Below, in pieces: positions 40,601 to 52,632 of a stretch of DNA of 64,000 nucleotides. How positions within the stretch are numbered: the first letter of the stretch is position 1; every line of letters starts with the position of its first letter. The stretch is taken from the NCBI GenBank assembly GCA_965240325.2, contig OZ251222.1, positions 2,294,001-2,358,000 of the forward strand. Direction: 5' to 3'. Origin of the DNA: Rebecca billardiae RCC1528. Its lineage: Eukaryota > Haptophyta. Below the pieces are notes generated by a model. That model saw only the letters and a list, made by a program, of their open reading frames with translations, was not told where the DNA came from and did no database searches. The translations under genes were made by a program, and so were the position numbers.

Positions 40601-42405
40601 ACGGCCTCAGCCGACGGCTGCGACCAGCGGCGGCTAGCTCAGCAGAGCGGCGCGACTGAGCGATGATGCGCGCGCCGGGCGGGCACGCCGACGCGTGAGC
40701 AGTGCGCCCCGGGGCCGCTCGACGCGCACGCGCGCGCCCGGCCGCACGGCGCCTCCTCCTCGCGGCCCCATGTCCCGGCTCAGAGCGAGCAGCTGACAGC
40801 AGCTGGTCTTCACGATCTGCGGCGGCGGCGAGCAGCTACGACTGCTACGGGGGCCTCAGAGCGCGGCGAGGACGAGCTAGCTGGGCGAGATCCGGGTGCG
40901 GGGTGCTCTGCGTGGCCCAGGCACACCGAGCCCACGTGCCAGCGGGGCGGCGCGGCGCCGCGCGCGCGCGCGCGCTCGCGCCGACTTTTGTCGGGTCAGA
41001 TCAGCTGACGGCAGCTCACGGCCTCAGCCGACGGCTGCGACCAGCGGCGGCTAGCTCAGCAGAGCGGCGCGACTGAGCGATGATGCGCGCGCCGGGCGGG
41101 CACGCCGACGCGTGAGCAGTGCGCCCCGGGGCCGCTCGACGCGCACGCGCGCGCCCGGCCGCACGGCGCCTCCTCCTCGCGGCCCCATGTCCCGGCTCAG
41201 AGCGAGCAGCTGACAGCAGCTGGTCTTCACGATCTGCGGCGGCGGCGAGCAGCTACGACTGCTACGGGGGCCTCAGAGCGCGGCGAGGACGAGCTAGCTG
41301 GGCGAGATCCGGGTGCGGGGTGCTCTGCGTGGCCCAGGCACACCGAGCCCACGTGCCAGCGGGGCGGCGCGGCGCCGCGCGCGCGCGCGCGCGCTCGCGC
41401 CGACTTTTGTCGGGTCAGATCAGCTGACGGCAGCTCACGGCCTCAGCCGACGGCTGCGACCAGCGGCGGCTAGCTCAGCAGAGCGGCGCGACTGAGCGAT
41501 GATGCGCGCGCCGGGCGGGCACGCCGACGCGTGAGCAGTGCGCCCCGGGGCCGCTCGACGCGCACGCGCGCGCCCGGCCGCACGGCGCCTCCTCCTCGCG
41601 GCCCCATGTCCCGGCTCAGAGCGAGCAGCTGACAGCAACTGGTCTTCACGATCTGCGGCGGCGGCGAGCAGCTACGACTGCTACGGGGACCTCAGAGCGC
41701 GGCGAGGACGCGCGGGCTGGGCGCGATCGGGGTGCGGGACGCTCGGCGCGGCCCAGGCGCACCGAGCCCACGTGCCAGCGAGGTGGCGCGGCGCGCCGCG
41801 CGCGCGCGCTCGCGCGCCGACTTTTGTCGGGTCAGATCAGCTTACGGCAGCTCACGGCCTCAGCCGACGGCTGCGACCAGCGGCGGCTAGCTCAGCAGAG
41901 CGGCGCGACTGAGCGATGATGCGCGCGCCGGGCGGGCGCGCCGACACGTGAGCAGTGCGCCCGGGTGCCGCTCGACGCGCACGCGCGCGCCCGGCCGCAC
42001 GGCGTCTCCTCCACGCGGCCCCATGTCCCGGCTCAGAGCGAGCAGCTGACAGCAGCTGGTCTTCACGATCTGCGGCGGCGGCGAGCAGCTACGACTGCTA
42101 CGGGGGCCTCAGAGCGCGGCGAGGACGAGCTAGCTGGGCGAGATCCGGGTGCGGGGTGCTCGGCGCGGCCCAGGCGCACCGAGCCCACGTGCCAGCGAGG
42201 TGGCGCGGCGCGCCGCGCGCGCGCGCTCGCGCGCCGACTTTTGTCGGGTCAGATCAGCTTACGGCAGCTCACGGCCTCAGCCGACGGCTGCGACCAGCGG
42301 CGGCTAGCTCAGCAGAGCGGCGCGACTGAGCGATGATGCGCGCGCCGGGCGGGCACGCCGACGCGTGAGCAGTGCGCCCCGGGGCCGCTCGACGCGCACG
42401 CGCGC
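37691..42405. repeat. 417-bp satellite array 1 (plus orientation)
   Basis: About 11 full monomers of 417 bp plus a partial one at the gap; one spacing is 419 bp because of an extra gc pair near 41390. Each monomer has tagctcagcag, gcgtgagcagtgcgc (or acgtgagcagtgcgc), gccccatgtcccggctcaga, agctacgactgctac and cgacttttgtcgggtcagat in order. Reading from the transposase, variant types run A B C D B C D B B C D. Open frames of 124 codons in each monomer start at GTG, not ATG, and I regard them as by-products of composition and a length divisible by three. Confidence 0.9.
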
Positions 42406-42605
42406 NNNNNNNNNNNNNNNNNNNNNNNNNNNNNNNNNNNNNNNNNNNNNNNNNNNNNNNNNNNNNNNNNNNNNNNNNNNNNNNNNNNNNNNNNNNNNNN
42501 NNNNNNNNNNNNNNNNNNNNNNNNNNNNNNNNNNNNNNNNNNNNNNNNNNNNNNNNNNNNNNNNNNNNNNNNNNNNNNNNNNNNNNNNNNNNNNNNNNNN
42601 NNNNN
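42406..42605. other. Assembly gap, 200 N
   Basis: Exactly 200 N, so a placeholder of unknown true size. The sequences on both sides end at the same point of the 417-bp repeat but in opposite orientation. Confidence 0.98.
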
Positions 42606-43975
42606 GCGCGTCGAGCGGCACCCGGGCGCACTGCTCACGTGTCGGCGCGCCCGCCCGGCGCGCGCATCATCGCTCAGTCGCGCCGCTCTGCTGAGCTAGC
42701 CGCCGCTGGTCGCAGCCGTCGGCTGAGGCCGTGAGCTGCCGTAAGCTGATCTGACCCGACAAAAGTCGGCGCGCGAGCGCGCGCGCGCGGCGCGCCGCGC
42801 CACCTCGCTGGCACGTGGGCTCGGTGCGCCTGGGCCGCGCCGAGCGTCCCGCACCCCGATCGCGCCCAGCCCGCGCGTCCTCGCCGCGCTCTGAGGTCCC
42901 CGTAGCAGTCGTAGCTGCTCGCCGCCGCCGCAGATCGTGAAGACCAGTTGCTGTCAGCTGCTCGCTCTGAGCCGGGACATGGGGCCGCGAGGAGGAGGCG
43001 CCGTGCGGCCGGGCGCGCGCGTGCGCGTCGAGCGGCCCCGGGGCGCACTGCTCACGCGTCGGCGTGCCCGCCCGGCGCGCGCATCATCGCTCAGTCGCGC
43101 CGCTCTGCTGAGCTAGCCGCCGCTGGTCGCAGCCGTCGGCTGAGGCCGTGAGCTGCCGTCAGCTGATCTGACCCGACAAAAGTCGGCGCGAGCGCGCGCG
43201 CGCGCGCGGCGCCGCGCCGCCCCGCTGGCACGTGGGCTCGGTGTGCCTGGGCCACGCAGAGCACCCCGCACCCGGATCTCGCCCAGCTAGCTCGTCCTCG
43301 CCGCGCTCTGAGGCCCCCGTAGCAGTCGTAGCTGCTCGCCGCCGCCGCAGATCGTGAAGACCAGCTGCTGTCAGCTGCTCGCTCTGAGCCGGGACATGGG
43401 GCCGCGAGGAGGAGGCGCCGTGCGGCCGGGCGCGCGCGTGCGCGTCGAGCGGCCCCGGGGCGCACTGCTCACGCGTCGGCGTGCCCGCCCGGCGCGCGCA
43501 TCATCGCTCAGTCGCGCCGCTCTGCTGAGCTAGCCGCCGCTGGTCGCAGCCGTCGGCTGAGGCCGTGAGCTGCCGTAGGCTGATCTGACCCGACAAAAGT
43601 CGGCGCGCGAGCGCGCGCTCGCGCGGCGCGGCGCCGCCCCGCTGGCACGTGGGCTCGGTGTGCCTGGGCCGCGCCGAGTGCCCCGCACCCCGATCTCGCC
43701 CAGCTAGCTCGTCCTCGCCGCGCTCTGAGGCCCCCGTAGCAGTCGTAGCTGCTCGCCGCCGCCGCAGATCGTGAAGACCAGTTGCTGTCAGCTGCTCGCT
43801 CTGAGCCGGGACATGGGGCCGCGTGGAGGAGGCGCCGTGCGGCCGGGCGCGCGCGCGCGCGTCGAGCGGCCCCGGGGCGCACTGCTCACGCGTCGGCGTG
43901 CCCGCCCGGCGCGCACATCATCGCTCAGTCGCGCCGCTCTGCTGAGCTAGCCGCCGCTGGTCGCAGCTGTCGTGA
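42606..43975. repeat. 417-bp satellite array 2 (minus orientation)
   Basis: About three monomers (types C, B, A reading toward the transposase, after a partial D-like unit at the gap). Reverse complement of the first part of array 1. Confidence 0.9.
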
Positions 43976-44088
43976 GACGTGACGTTAGACGTAGAGTAAG
44001 CTATAGCCTATAGGCTGATATGATATGACTCGAGATCTACTATACTGAGCAGCTAATAAACTATACCATCATTGTCCGACACTGCTCT

Positions 44089-45390
44089 TCAGCGCACGCG
44101 CTGCTCACCCTTGGTCTCGACGCAGTCCTGCAGCCGACGCCGATAGGATTTGAACAGCGCCTGGATGAACTTCTTGTCGTTCCGTACCTCCTCGAACTTA
44201 GCCTTCACCACCTCCTCGAACTCCTTGAAGGTTGGCCGCTGCTTGCTCGGGTTGTCGGTGCACCACTTGTGCTTCCATGCGTTGAGAAGCTGCTCCACGC
44301 GCGCCCAGACATGCTCAATGAGCGACAAGTCGGCGCTGTTCGGCGGCCAGCTACGGCCCGGCTGACCCTCGGTCGACTTGGGGCCAAGGTGTCCCTCGGG
44401 GCCAAACCGCTCGTCGAGCCATTGGCGCACAGCCAGCGCCGTGTGGGGTGAGGCACTGTCCTGCTGGAAGATCATCTGTCTGATGAAGTTGCCGAAGAGC
44501 GCCTGGGCCTCCTTGTCCAGGAAAGGCAGCACGTCGTTCAGGTACTCCTTCCAGCACACGCCACGGCACTGCTTGCCGCGACCATTCTCATGCGTGCGGC
44601 CGTGAGTGCCCGTGGCAAAATAGAGCGGCGTGATGCCGCGAGAGCAGGCGCCGGCGTAGCCATGGATCACGCAGTCACCTGCCTGGACCTGGTTCAGCTT
44701 GCGCTTGGGCTCGTCACGCAGCGTCCACGACATCACCGTGCTCCGGTTCGTGACGTCGAACTTGAAGTACTTCGAGTCGGTGAAGAACAGCCTGTCAACC
44801 ATCGCCTTGACTCTCTGCAGCCACCGTGCGAACGCCACCCGCTTCTTCGCCTGCTGAGCCGTGATCTGCTTCCTCACCTTGAGCGGCTCCCAATCCATCT
44901 TCTTCCGCGCCGCGCGGCGTAGCGTCTCGTCGGAGACGTCGAGCGCGGACGCATCGAGCGATCCAGCACCGACGGCGCGGCACGCAGCCTTCCGCACACT
45001 CTGACCAGCCGGCCCGGCGCTGAGCTCGGACGTAAGCGCCGCCTGCGCCTTGGCACTGAGGCGTGGGCGTGGACCGCGCTTCGGCTTCCCGTCAGCATCG
45101 ATGTGCCAGCCCTCCGTGTGCCAGTCCATGAACCACTTCTTCATCGTCTTCTCGGTGACCTCGGCCGACCGCGCCGCCCTCTGGAAAGCTGAGGCCAACG
45201 GAGAGCCTTCATTGAGGCACAGCACGCACGCGCCGATCGCATGGTGAAACCTCTCCGCAGGGCCCAGGGCCTTCGGGTTGTAATCCAGAGCAATACACTC
45301 CCGCGATACCCGCCTGTTCGGAGCGTAGCCGACGCGGTGGGCGCCTTTGCGCCCGCGCCGATCTTTGGGCGCGGTCGGCGCGCGGCCCAT
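44089..45390 (-). CDS. Tc1/mariner-superfamily transposase, copy 2
   Basis: Same 433-residue product as copy 1, with no amino-acid difference seen and the catalytic D, D and E intact. The lack of divergence implies very recent duplication, or an assembly duplicate given the nearby gap. The satellite lies on its 3' side and the 790-bp element on its 5' side. Confidence 0.9.
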   Translation of the reverse strand: MGRAPTAPKDRRGRKGAHRVGYAPNRRVSRECIALDYNPKALGPAERFHHAIGACVLCLNEGSPLASAFQRAARSAEVTEKTMKKWFMDWHTEGWHIDADGKPKRGPRPRLSAKAQAALTSELSAGPAGQSVRKAACRAVGAGSLDASALDVSDETLRRAARKKMDWEPLKVRKQITAQQAKKRVAFARWLQRVKAMVDRLFFTDSKYFKFDVTNRSTVMSWTLRDEPKRKLNQVQAGDCVIHGYAGACSRGITPLYFATGTHGRTHENGRGKQCRGVCWKEYLNDVLPFLDKEAQALFGNFIRQMIFQQDSASPHTALAVRQWLDERFGPEGHLGPKSTEGQPGRSWPPNSADLSLIEHVWARVEQLLNAWKHKWCTDNPSKQRPTFKEFEEVVKAKFEEVRNDKKFIQALFKSYRRRLQDCVETKGEQRVR

Positions 45391-45870
45391 CAGCCGCCGC
45401 CGGCTGCTTGGCCACGACCGAAGATGAGTGCACGTTACGTCCCGAGCCGCCCAAAGTTGATCTTACAGCTGACGAAGCGGTGTGGCCTCTATTCGAACTC
45501 GTTCCGTCCATGGCGAGCGCCCCATCGACGCAGCCGCCGCGTGCGCTGGGGCCGCACGCCCTCGCGGATGTGCGCTGGGCACGAGCTCGGCGCCACGGGT
45601 TGAGCTCGTCGAGCTATGACAAGCGGCGTGGCGCAAGTCCAACCCAGTGGAGGCCCCAACTGCCGGCCCCGCCGCCGCGCGGGAGCGTCCGATTAACCTC
45701 AGCTGCTCTGCGCAAGATGTGGGCTCCTGTGCCCCACCAACTCGCCGGAGGCGGACGACGCGCTGGGATCGCTGCACGGCGGGAATATCCCCGACCCATG
45801 TGGACCGACGCCGGCCTCGCTCGCCGTCGCCCTCGCCCTCGTTCCGACTTTTCTACTACCTGCTCACTTA

Positions 45871-46660
45871 GGGACCCACAAATTTAGTTGCCGGCTGCAG
45901 CAGGCACGACTTTGTCTCAGCCCGCACGCCCGCTACGCGCCGACCCGGGCAGAGCCCATCCGCCCGCGCATGCACCAGGCCCAGCCGCGTCAGTACATAC
46001 CCACCCGGCCGCGGCACCCGCGCTCTGTGCGCCACGGTGTCGATGCGCCCGGCAGTCGGTGCGCATGCACGAGCCAGCCGGCGGGCAGCTACGGGCTGGT
46101 TTTCGGCGTGGAGCGCGGTCGTGTGAGCTGCATTAATTCAGCTGACCCCCGGCTTTTGTGCATTCGGGAGTCGTGCTGCTACGGTGGGCGTGCCACGCGC
46201 CAACTCGACGCTGGCAAAATTAGGCGACGAAAGTGCACGCGCAGCCACACGCAGCCCATATTGATGCTCTCGGAGCAGGCTCGGGCATGCACTCGATCGG
46301 CTCTGGCTGACGGCAGCGCCAAGCTGGCGGCGCGGCGCGAGGGTGCATGCGTGGCGTGGGCGGAGCTACGTCGCACACGCACCGCGCGGCGCGCGGCTCA
46401 GCGCACGGAGGCTGCCGACAGCCGGCGGCACGCAGGCAGGTCTGCTCGCCGCCAGTCGAGCTCGCCGGCCGCCGGGTACCAAACGTCAACCCAGGATGCA
46501 CAGCCACGCCTATTTGCGAGGACTCGAGCAATCGGGTCCGGGCGCACCTCATGTGCACGGCAGTGGAGTGGGCCAAGTACGCCCCTGGTATGGTGGCGCG
46601 CCGCTGCTTTGCTGCGCTGATATGGCGAACAATGTCGGGAGGCTTAAACTTGTGAGGGAC
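45871..46660 (+). mobile_element. 790-bp TA-flanked element, copy 4
   Basis: Sits between large elements 2 and 3. Left TA at 45869-45870, right TA at 46661-46662. Joining the outer flanks would give the palindrome CTGCTCACTTAAGTGAGCAG. Confidence 0.88.
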
Positions 46661-46671
46661 TAAGTGAGCAG

Positions 46672-49600
46672 CCTCGGCTGAGGCCGTGAGCTGCCGTAGG
46701 CTGATCTGACCCGACAAAAGTCGGCGCGCGCGCGCGCGCGCGCGGCGCGGCCGCGCGCCGCCGCCCGCGGCAGGCTGGGCTCTGTGTGCCTGGGCCGCGC
46801 CGAGTGCCCCGCACCCGGATCTCGCCCAGCTAGCTCGTCCTCGCCGCGCTCTGAGGCCCCGTAGCAGTCGTAGCTGCTCGCCGCCGCCGCAGATCGTGAA
46901 GACCAGCTGCTGTCAGCTGCTCGCTCTGAGCCGGGACATGGGGCCGCGTGGAGGAGGCGCCGTGCGGCGGCGCGCGCGTGCGCGTCGAGCGGCCCCGGGG
47001 CGCACTGCTCACGTGTCGGCGTGCCCGCCCGGCGCGCGCATCATCGCTCAGTCGCGCCGCTCTGCTGAGCTAGCCGCCGCTGGTCGCAGCCGTCGGCTGA
47101 GGCCGTGAGCTGCCGTCAGCTGATCTGACCCGACAAAAGTCGGCGCGAGCGCGCGCGCGCGCGCGCGGCGGCGCCGCCCCGCTGGCACGTGGGCTCGGTG
47201 TGCCTGGGCCACGCAGAGCACCCCGCACCCGGATCTCGCCCAGCTAGCTCGTCCTCGCCGCGCTCTGAGGCCCCCGTAGCAGTCGTAGCTGCTCGCCGCC
47301 GCCGCAGATCGTGAAGACCAGCTGCTGTCAGCTGCTCGCTCTGAGCCGGGACATGGGGCCGCGAGGAGGAGGCGCCGTGCGGCCGGGCGCGCGCGTGCGC
47401 GTCGAGCGGCCCCGGGGCGCACTGCTCACGCGTCGGCGTGCCCGCCCGGCGCGCGCATCATCGCTCAGTCGCGCCGCTCTGCTGAGCTAGCCGCCGCTGG
47501 TCGCAGCCGTCGGCTGAGGCCGTGAGCTGCCGTAAGCTGATCTGACCCGACAAAAGTCGGCGCGCGAGCGCGCGCGCGCGGCGCGCCGCGCCACCTCGCT
47601 GGCACGTGGGCTCGGTGCGCCTGGGCCGCGCCGAGCACCCCGCACCCGGATCTCGCCCAGCTAGCTCGTCCTCGCCGCGCTCTGAGGCCCCCGTAGCAGT
47701 CGTAGCTGCTCGCCGCCGCCGCAGATCGTGAAGACCAGCTGCTGTCAGCTGCTCGCTCTGAGCCGGGACATGGGGCCGCGTGGAGGAGACGCCGTGCGGC
47801 CGGGCGCGCGCGTGCGCGTCGAGCGGCACCCGGGCGCACTGCTCACGTGTCGGCGCGCCCGCCCGGCGCGCGCATCATCGCTCAGTCGCGCCGCTCTGCT
47901 GAGCTAGCCGCCGCTGGTCGCAGCCGTCGGCTGAGGCCGTGAGCTGCCGTAAGCTGATCTGACCCGACAAAAGTCGGCGCGCGAGCGCGCGCGCGCGGCG
48001 CGCCGCGCCACCTCGCTGGCACGTGGGCTCGGTGCGCCTGGGCCGCGCCGAGCGTCCCGCACCCCGATCGCGCCCAGCCCGCGCGTCCTCGCCGCGCTCT
48101 GAGGTCCCCGTAGCAGTCGTAGCTGCTCGCCGCCGCCGCAGATCGTGAAGACCAGTTGCTGTCAGCTGCTCGCTCTGAGCCGGGACATGGGGCCGCGAGG
48201 AGGAGGCGCCGTGCGGCCGGGCGCGCGCGTGCGCGTCGAGCGGCCCCGGGGCGCACTGCTCACGCGTCGGCGTGCCCGCCCGGCGCGCGCATCATCGCTC
48301 AGTCGCGCCGCTCTGCTGAGCTAGCCGCCGCTGGTCGCAGCCGTCGGCTGAGGCCGTGAGCTGCCGTCAGCTGATCTGACCCGACAAAAGTCGGCGCGAG
48401 CGCGCGCGCGCGCGCGGCGCCGCGCCGCCCCGCTGGCACGTGGGCTCGGTGTGCCTGGGCCACGCAGAGCACCCCGCACCCGGATCTCGCCCAGCTAGCT
48501 CGTCCTCGCCGCGCTCTGAGGCCCCCGTAGCAGTCGTAGCTGCTCGCCGCCGCCGCAGATCGTGAAGACCAGCTGCTGTCAGCTGCTCGCTCTGAGCCGG
48601 GACATGGGGCCGCGAGGAGGAGGCGCCGTGCGGCCGGGCGCGCGCGTGCGCGTCGAGCGGCCCCGGGGCGCACTGCTCACGCGTCGGCGTGCCCGCCCGG
48701 CGCGCGCATCATCGCTCAGTCGCGCCGCTCTGCTGAGCTAGCCGCCGCTGGTCGCAGCCGTCGGCTGAGGCCGTGAGCTGCCGTCAGCTGATCTGACCCG
48801 ACAAAAGTCGGCGCGAGCGCGCGCGCGCGCGCGGCGCCGCGCCGCCCCGCTGGCACGTGGGCTCGGTGTGCCTGGGCCACGCAGAGCACCCCGCACCCGG
48901 ATCTCGCCCAGCTAGCTCGTCCTCGCCGCGCTCTGAGGCCCCCGTAGCAGTCGTAGCTGCTCGCCGCCGCCGCAGATCGTGAAGACCAGCTGCTGTCAGC
49001 TGCTCGCTCTGAGCCGGGACATGGGGCCGCGAGGAGGAGGCGCCGTGCGGCCGGGCGCGCGCGTGCGCGTCGAGCGGCCCCGGGGCGCACTGCTCACGCG
49101 TCGGCGTGCCCGCCCGGCGCGCGCATCATCGCTCAGTCGCGCCGCTCTGCTGAGCTAGCCGCCGCTGGTCGCAGCCGTCGGCTGAGGCCGTGAGCTGCCG
49201 TAAGCTGATCTGACCCGACAAAAGTCGGCGCGCGAGCGCGCGCGCGCGGCGCGCCGCGCCACCTCGCTGGCACGTGGGCTCGGTGCGCCTGGGCCGCGCC
49301 GAGCACCCCGCACCCGGATCTCGCCCAGCTAGCTCGTCCTCGCCGCGCTCTGAGGCCCCCGTAGCAGTCGTAGCTGCTCGCCGCCGCCGCAGATCGTGAA
49401 GACCAGCTGCTGTCAGCTGCTCGCTCTGAGCCGGGACATGGGGCCGCGTGGAGGAGACGCCGTGCGGCCGGGCGCGCGCGTGCGCGTCGAGCGGCACCCG
49501 GGCGCACTGCTCACGTGTCGGCGCGCCCGCCCGGCGCGCGCATCATCGCTCAGTCGCGCCGCTCTGCTGAGCTAGCCGCCGCTGGTCGCAGCCGTCGGCT

Positions 49601-52519
49601 GAGGCCGTGAGCTGCCGTAAGCTGATCTGACCCGACAAAAGTCGGCGCGCGAGCGCGCGCGCGCGGCGCGCCGCGCCACCTCGCTGGCACGTGGGCTCGG
49701 TGCGCCTGGGCCGCGCCGAGCGTCCCGCACCCCGATCGCGCCCAGCCCGCGCGTCCTCGCCGCGCTCTGAGGTCCCCGTAGCAGTCGTAGCTGCTCGCCG
49801 CCGCCGCAGATCGTGAAGACCAGTTGCTGTCAGCTGCTCGCTCTGAGCCGGGACATGGGGCCGCGAGGAGGAGGCGCCGTGCGGCCGGGCGCGCGCGTGC
49901 GCGTCGAGCGGCCCCGGGGCGCACTGCTCACGCGTCGGCGTGCCCGCCCGGCGCGCGCATCATCGCTCAGTCGCGCCGCTCTGCTGAGCTAGCCGCCGCT
50001 GGTCGCAGCCGTCGGCTGAGGCCGTGAGCTGCCGTCAGCTGATCTGACCCGACAAAAGTCGGCGCGAGCGCGCGCGCGCGCGCGGCGCCGCGCCGCCCCG
50101 CTGGCACGTGGGCTCGGTGTGCCTGGGCCACGCAGAGCACCCCGCACCCGGATCTCGCCCAGCTAGCTCGTCCTCGCCGCGCTCTGAGGCCCCCGTAGCA
50201 GTCGTAGCTGCTCGCCGCCGCCGCAGATCGTGAAGACCAGCTGCTGTCAGCTGCTCGCTCTGAGCCGGGACATGGGGCCGCGAGGAGGAGGCGCCGTGCG
50301 GCCGGGCGCGCGCGTGCGCGTCGAGCGGCCCCGGGGCGCACTGCTCACGCGTCGGCGTGCCCGCCCGGCGCGCGCATCATCGCTCAGTCGCGCCGCTCTG
50401 CTGAGCTAGCCGCCGCTGGTCGCAGCCGTCGGCTGAGGCCGTGAGCTGCCGTCAGCTGATCTGACCCGACAAAAGTCGGCGCGAGCGCGCGCGCGCGCGC
50501 GGCGCCGCGCCGCCCCGCTGGCACGTGGGCTCGGTGTGCCTGGGCCACGCAGAGCACCCCGCACCCGGATCTCGCCCAGCTAGCTCGTCCTCGCCGCGCT
50601 CTGAGGCCCCCGTAGCAGTCGTAGCTGCTCGCCGCCGCCGCAGATCGTGAAGACCAGCTGCTGTCAGCTGCTCGCTCTGAGCCGGGACATGGGGCCGCGA
50701 GGAGGAGGCGCCGTGCGGCCGGGCGCGCGCGTGCGCGTCGAGCGGCCCCGGGGCGCACTGCTCACGCGTCGGCGTGCCCGCCCGGCGCGCGCATCATCGC
50801 TCAGTCGCGCCGCTCTGCTGAGCTAGCCGCCGCTGGTCGCAGCCGTCGGCTGAGGCCGTGAGCTGCCGTAAGCTGATCTGACCCGACAAAAGTCGGCGCG
50901 CGAGCGCGCGCGCGCGGCGCGCCGCGCCACCTCGCTGGCACGTGGGCTCGGTGCGCCTGGGCCGCGCCGAGCACCCCGCACCCGGATCTCGCCCAGCTAG
51001 CTCGTCCTCGCCGCGCTCTGAGGCCCCCGTAGCAGTCGTAGCTGCTCGCCGCCGCCGCAGATCGTGAAGACCAGCTGCTGTCAGCTGCTCGCTCTGAGCC
51101 GGGACATGGGGCCGCGTGGAGGAGACGCCGTGCGGCCGGGCGCGCGCGTGCGCGTCGAGCGGCACCCGGGCGCACTGCTCACGTGTCGGCGCGCCCGCCC
51201 GGCGCGCGCATCATCGCTCAGTCGCGCCGCTCTGCTGAGCTAGCCGCCGCTGGTCGCAGCCGTCGGCTGAGGCCGTGAGCTGCCGTAAGCTGATCTGACC
51301 CGACAAAAGTCGGCGCGCGAGCGCGCGCGCGCGGCGCGCCGCGCCACCTCGCTGGCACGTGGGCTCGGTGCGCCTGGGCCGCGCCGAGCGTCCCGCACCC
51401 CGATCGCGCCCAGCCCGCGCGTCCTCGCCGCGCTCTGAGGTCCCCGTAGCAGTCGTAGCTGCTCGCCGCCGCCGCAGATCGTGAAGACCAGTTGCTGTCA
51501 GCTGCTCGCTCTGAGCCGGGACATGGGGCCGCGAGGAGGAGGCGCCGTGCGGCCGGGCGCGCGCGTGCGCGTCGAGCGGCCCCGGGGCGCACTGCTCACG
51601 CGTCGGCGTGCCCGCCCGGCGCGCGCATCATCGCTCAGTCGCGCCGCTCTGCTGAGCTAGCCGCCGCTGGTCGCAGCCGTCGGCTGAGGCCGTGAGCTGC
51701 CGTCAGCTGATCTGACCCGACAAAAGTCGGCGCGAGCGCGCGCGCGCGCGCGGCGCCGCGCCGCCCCGCTGGCACGTGGGCTCGGTGTGCCTGGGCCACG
51801 CAGAGCACCCCGCACCCGGATCTCGCCCAGCTAGCTCGTCCTCGCCGCGCTCTGAGGCCCCCGTAGCAGTCGTAGCTGCTCGCCGCCGCCGCAGATCGTG
51901 AAGACCAGCTGCTGTCAGCTGCTCGCTCTGAGCCGGGACATGGGGCCGCGAGGAGGAGGCGCCGTGCGGCCGGGCGCGCGCGTGCGCGTCGAGCGGCCCC
52001 GGGGCGCACTGCTCACGCGTCGGCGTGCCCGCCCGGCGCGCGCATCATCGCTCAGTCGCGCCGCTCTGCTGAGCTAGCCGCCGCTGGTCGCAGCCGTCGG
52101 CTGAGGCCGTGAGCTGCCGTAGGCTGATCTGACCCGACAAAAGTCGGCGCGCGAGCGCGCGCTCGCGCGGCGCGGCGCCGCCCCGCTGGCACGTGGGCTC
52201 GGTGTGCCTGGGCCGCGCCGAGTGCCCCGCACCCCGATCTCGCCCAGCTAGCTCGTCCTCGCCGCGCTCTGAGGCCCCCGTAGCAGTCGTAGCTGCTCGC
52301 CGCCGCCGCAGATCGTGAAGACCAGTTGCTGTCAGCTGCTCGCTCTGAGCCGGGACATGGGGCCGCGTGGAGGAGGCGCCGTGCGGCCGGGCGCGCGCGC
52401 GCGCGTCGAGCGGCCCCGGGGCGCACTGCTCACGCGTCGGCGTGCCCGCCCGGCGCGCACATCATCGCTCAGTCGCGCCGCTCTGCTGAGCTAGCCGCCG
52501 CTGGTCGCAGCTGTCGTGA
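46672..52519. repeat. 417-bp satellite array 3 (minus orientation)
   Basis: 13 full monomers and a degenerate terminal one (about 46672-47040, with small deletions). Reading from the transposase, types run A B C D B B C D B B C D B, so a C-D-B-B block repeats with a period of 1,668 bp (for example 51592 to 49924 to 48256). Confidence 0.9.
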
Positions 52520-52632
52520 GACGTGACGTTAGACGTAGAGTAAGCTATAGCCTATAGGCTGATATGATATGACTCGAGATCTACTATACTGAGCAGCTAA
52601 TAAACTATACCATCATTGTCCGACACTGCTCT

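Larger units (their letters stand above)
35797..42405 (+). mobile_element. Large Tc1/mariner-type element 1, running into the assembly gap
   Basis: Begins agtgagcaggtagtag after TA, then a 478-bp leader, the transposase gene, a short AT-rich segment and an array of 417-bp repeats that reaches the N gap. The far terminus is not seen. Its plus orientation is opposite to that of the other three large copies. Confidence 0.8.
42606..45868 (-). mobile_element. Large Tc1/mariner-type element 2, truncated by the gap
   Basis: Transposase end at 45868 (ctacctgctcact followed by TA). The satellite end is lost in the gap. Near-identical to the reverse complement of element 1 over the visible part. Confidence 0.8.

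Noticed and set aside
37691-42405. CRISPR array
   Set aside because: Monomers are 417 bp, directly adjacent and without unique spacers, in a eukaryotic genome. This is satellite DNA.
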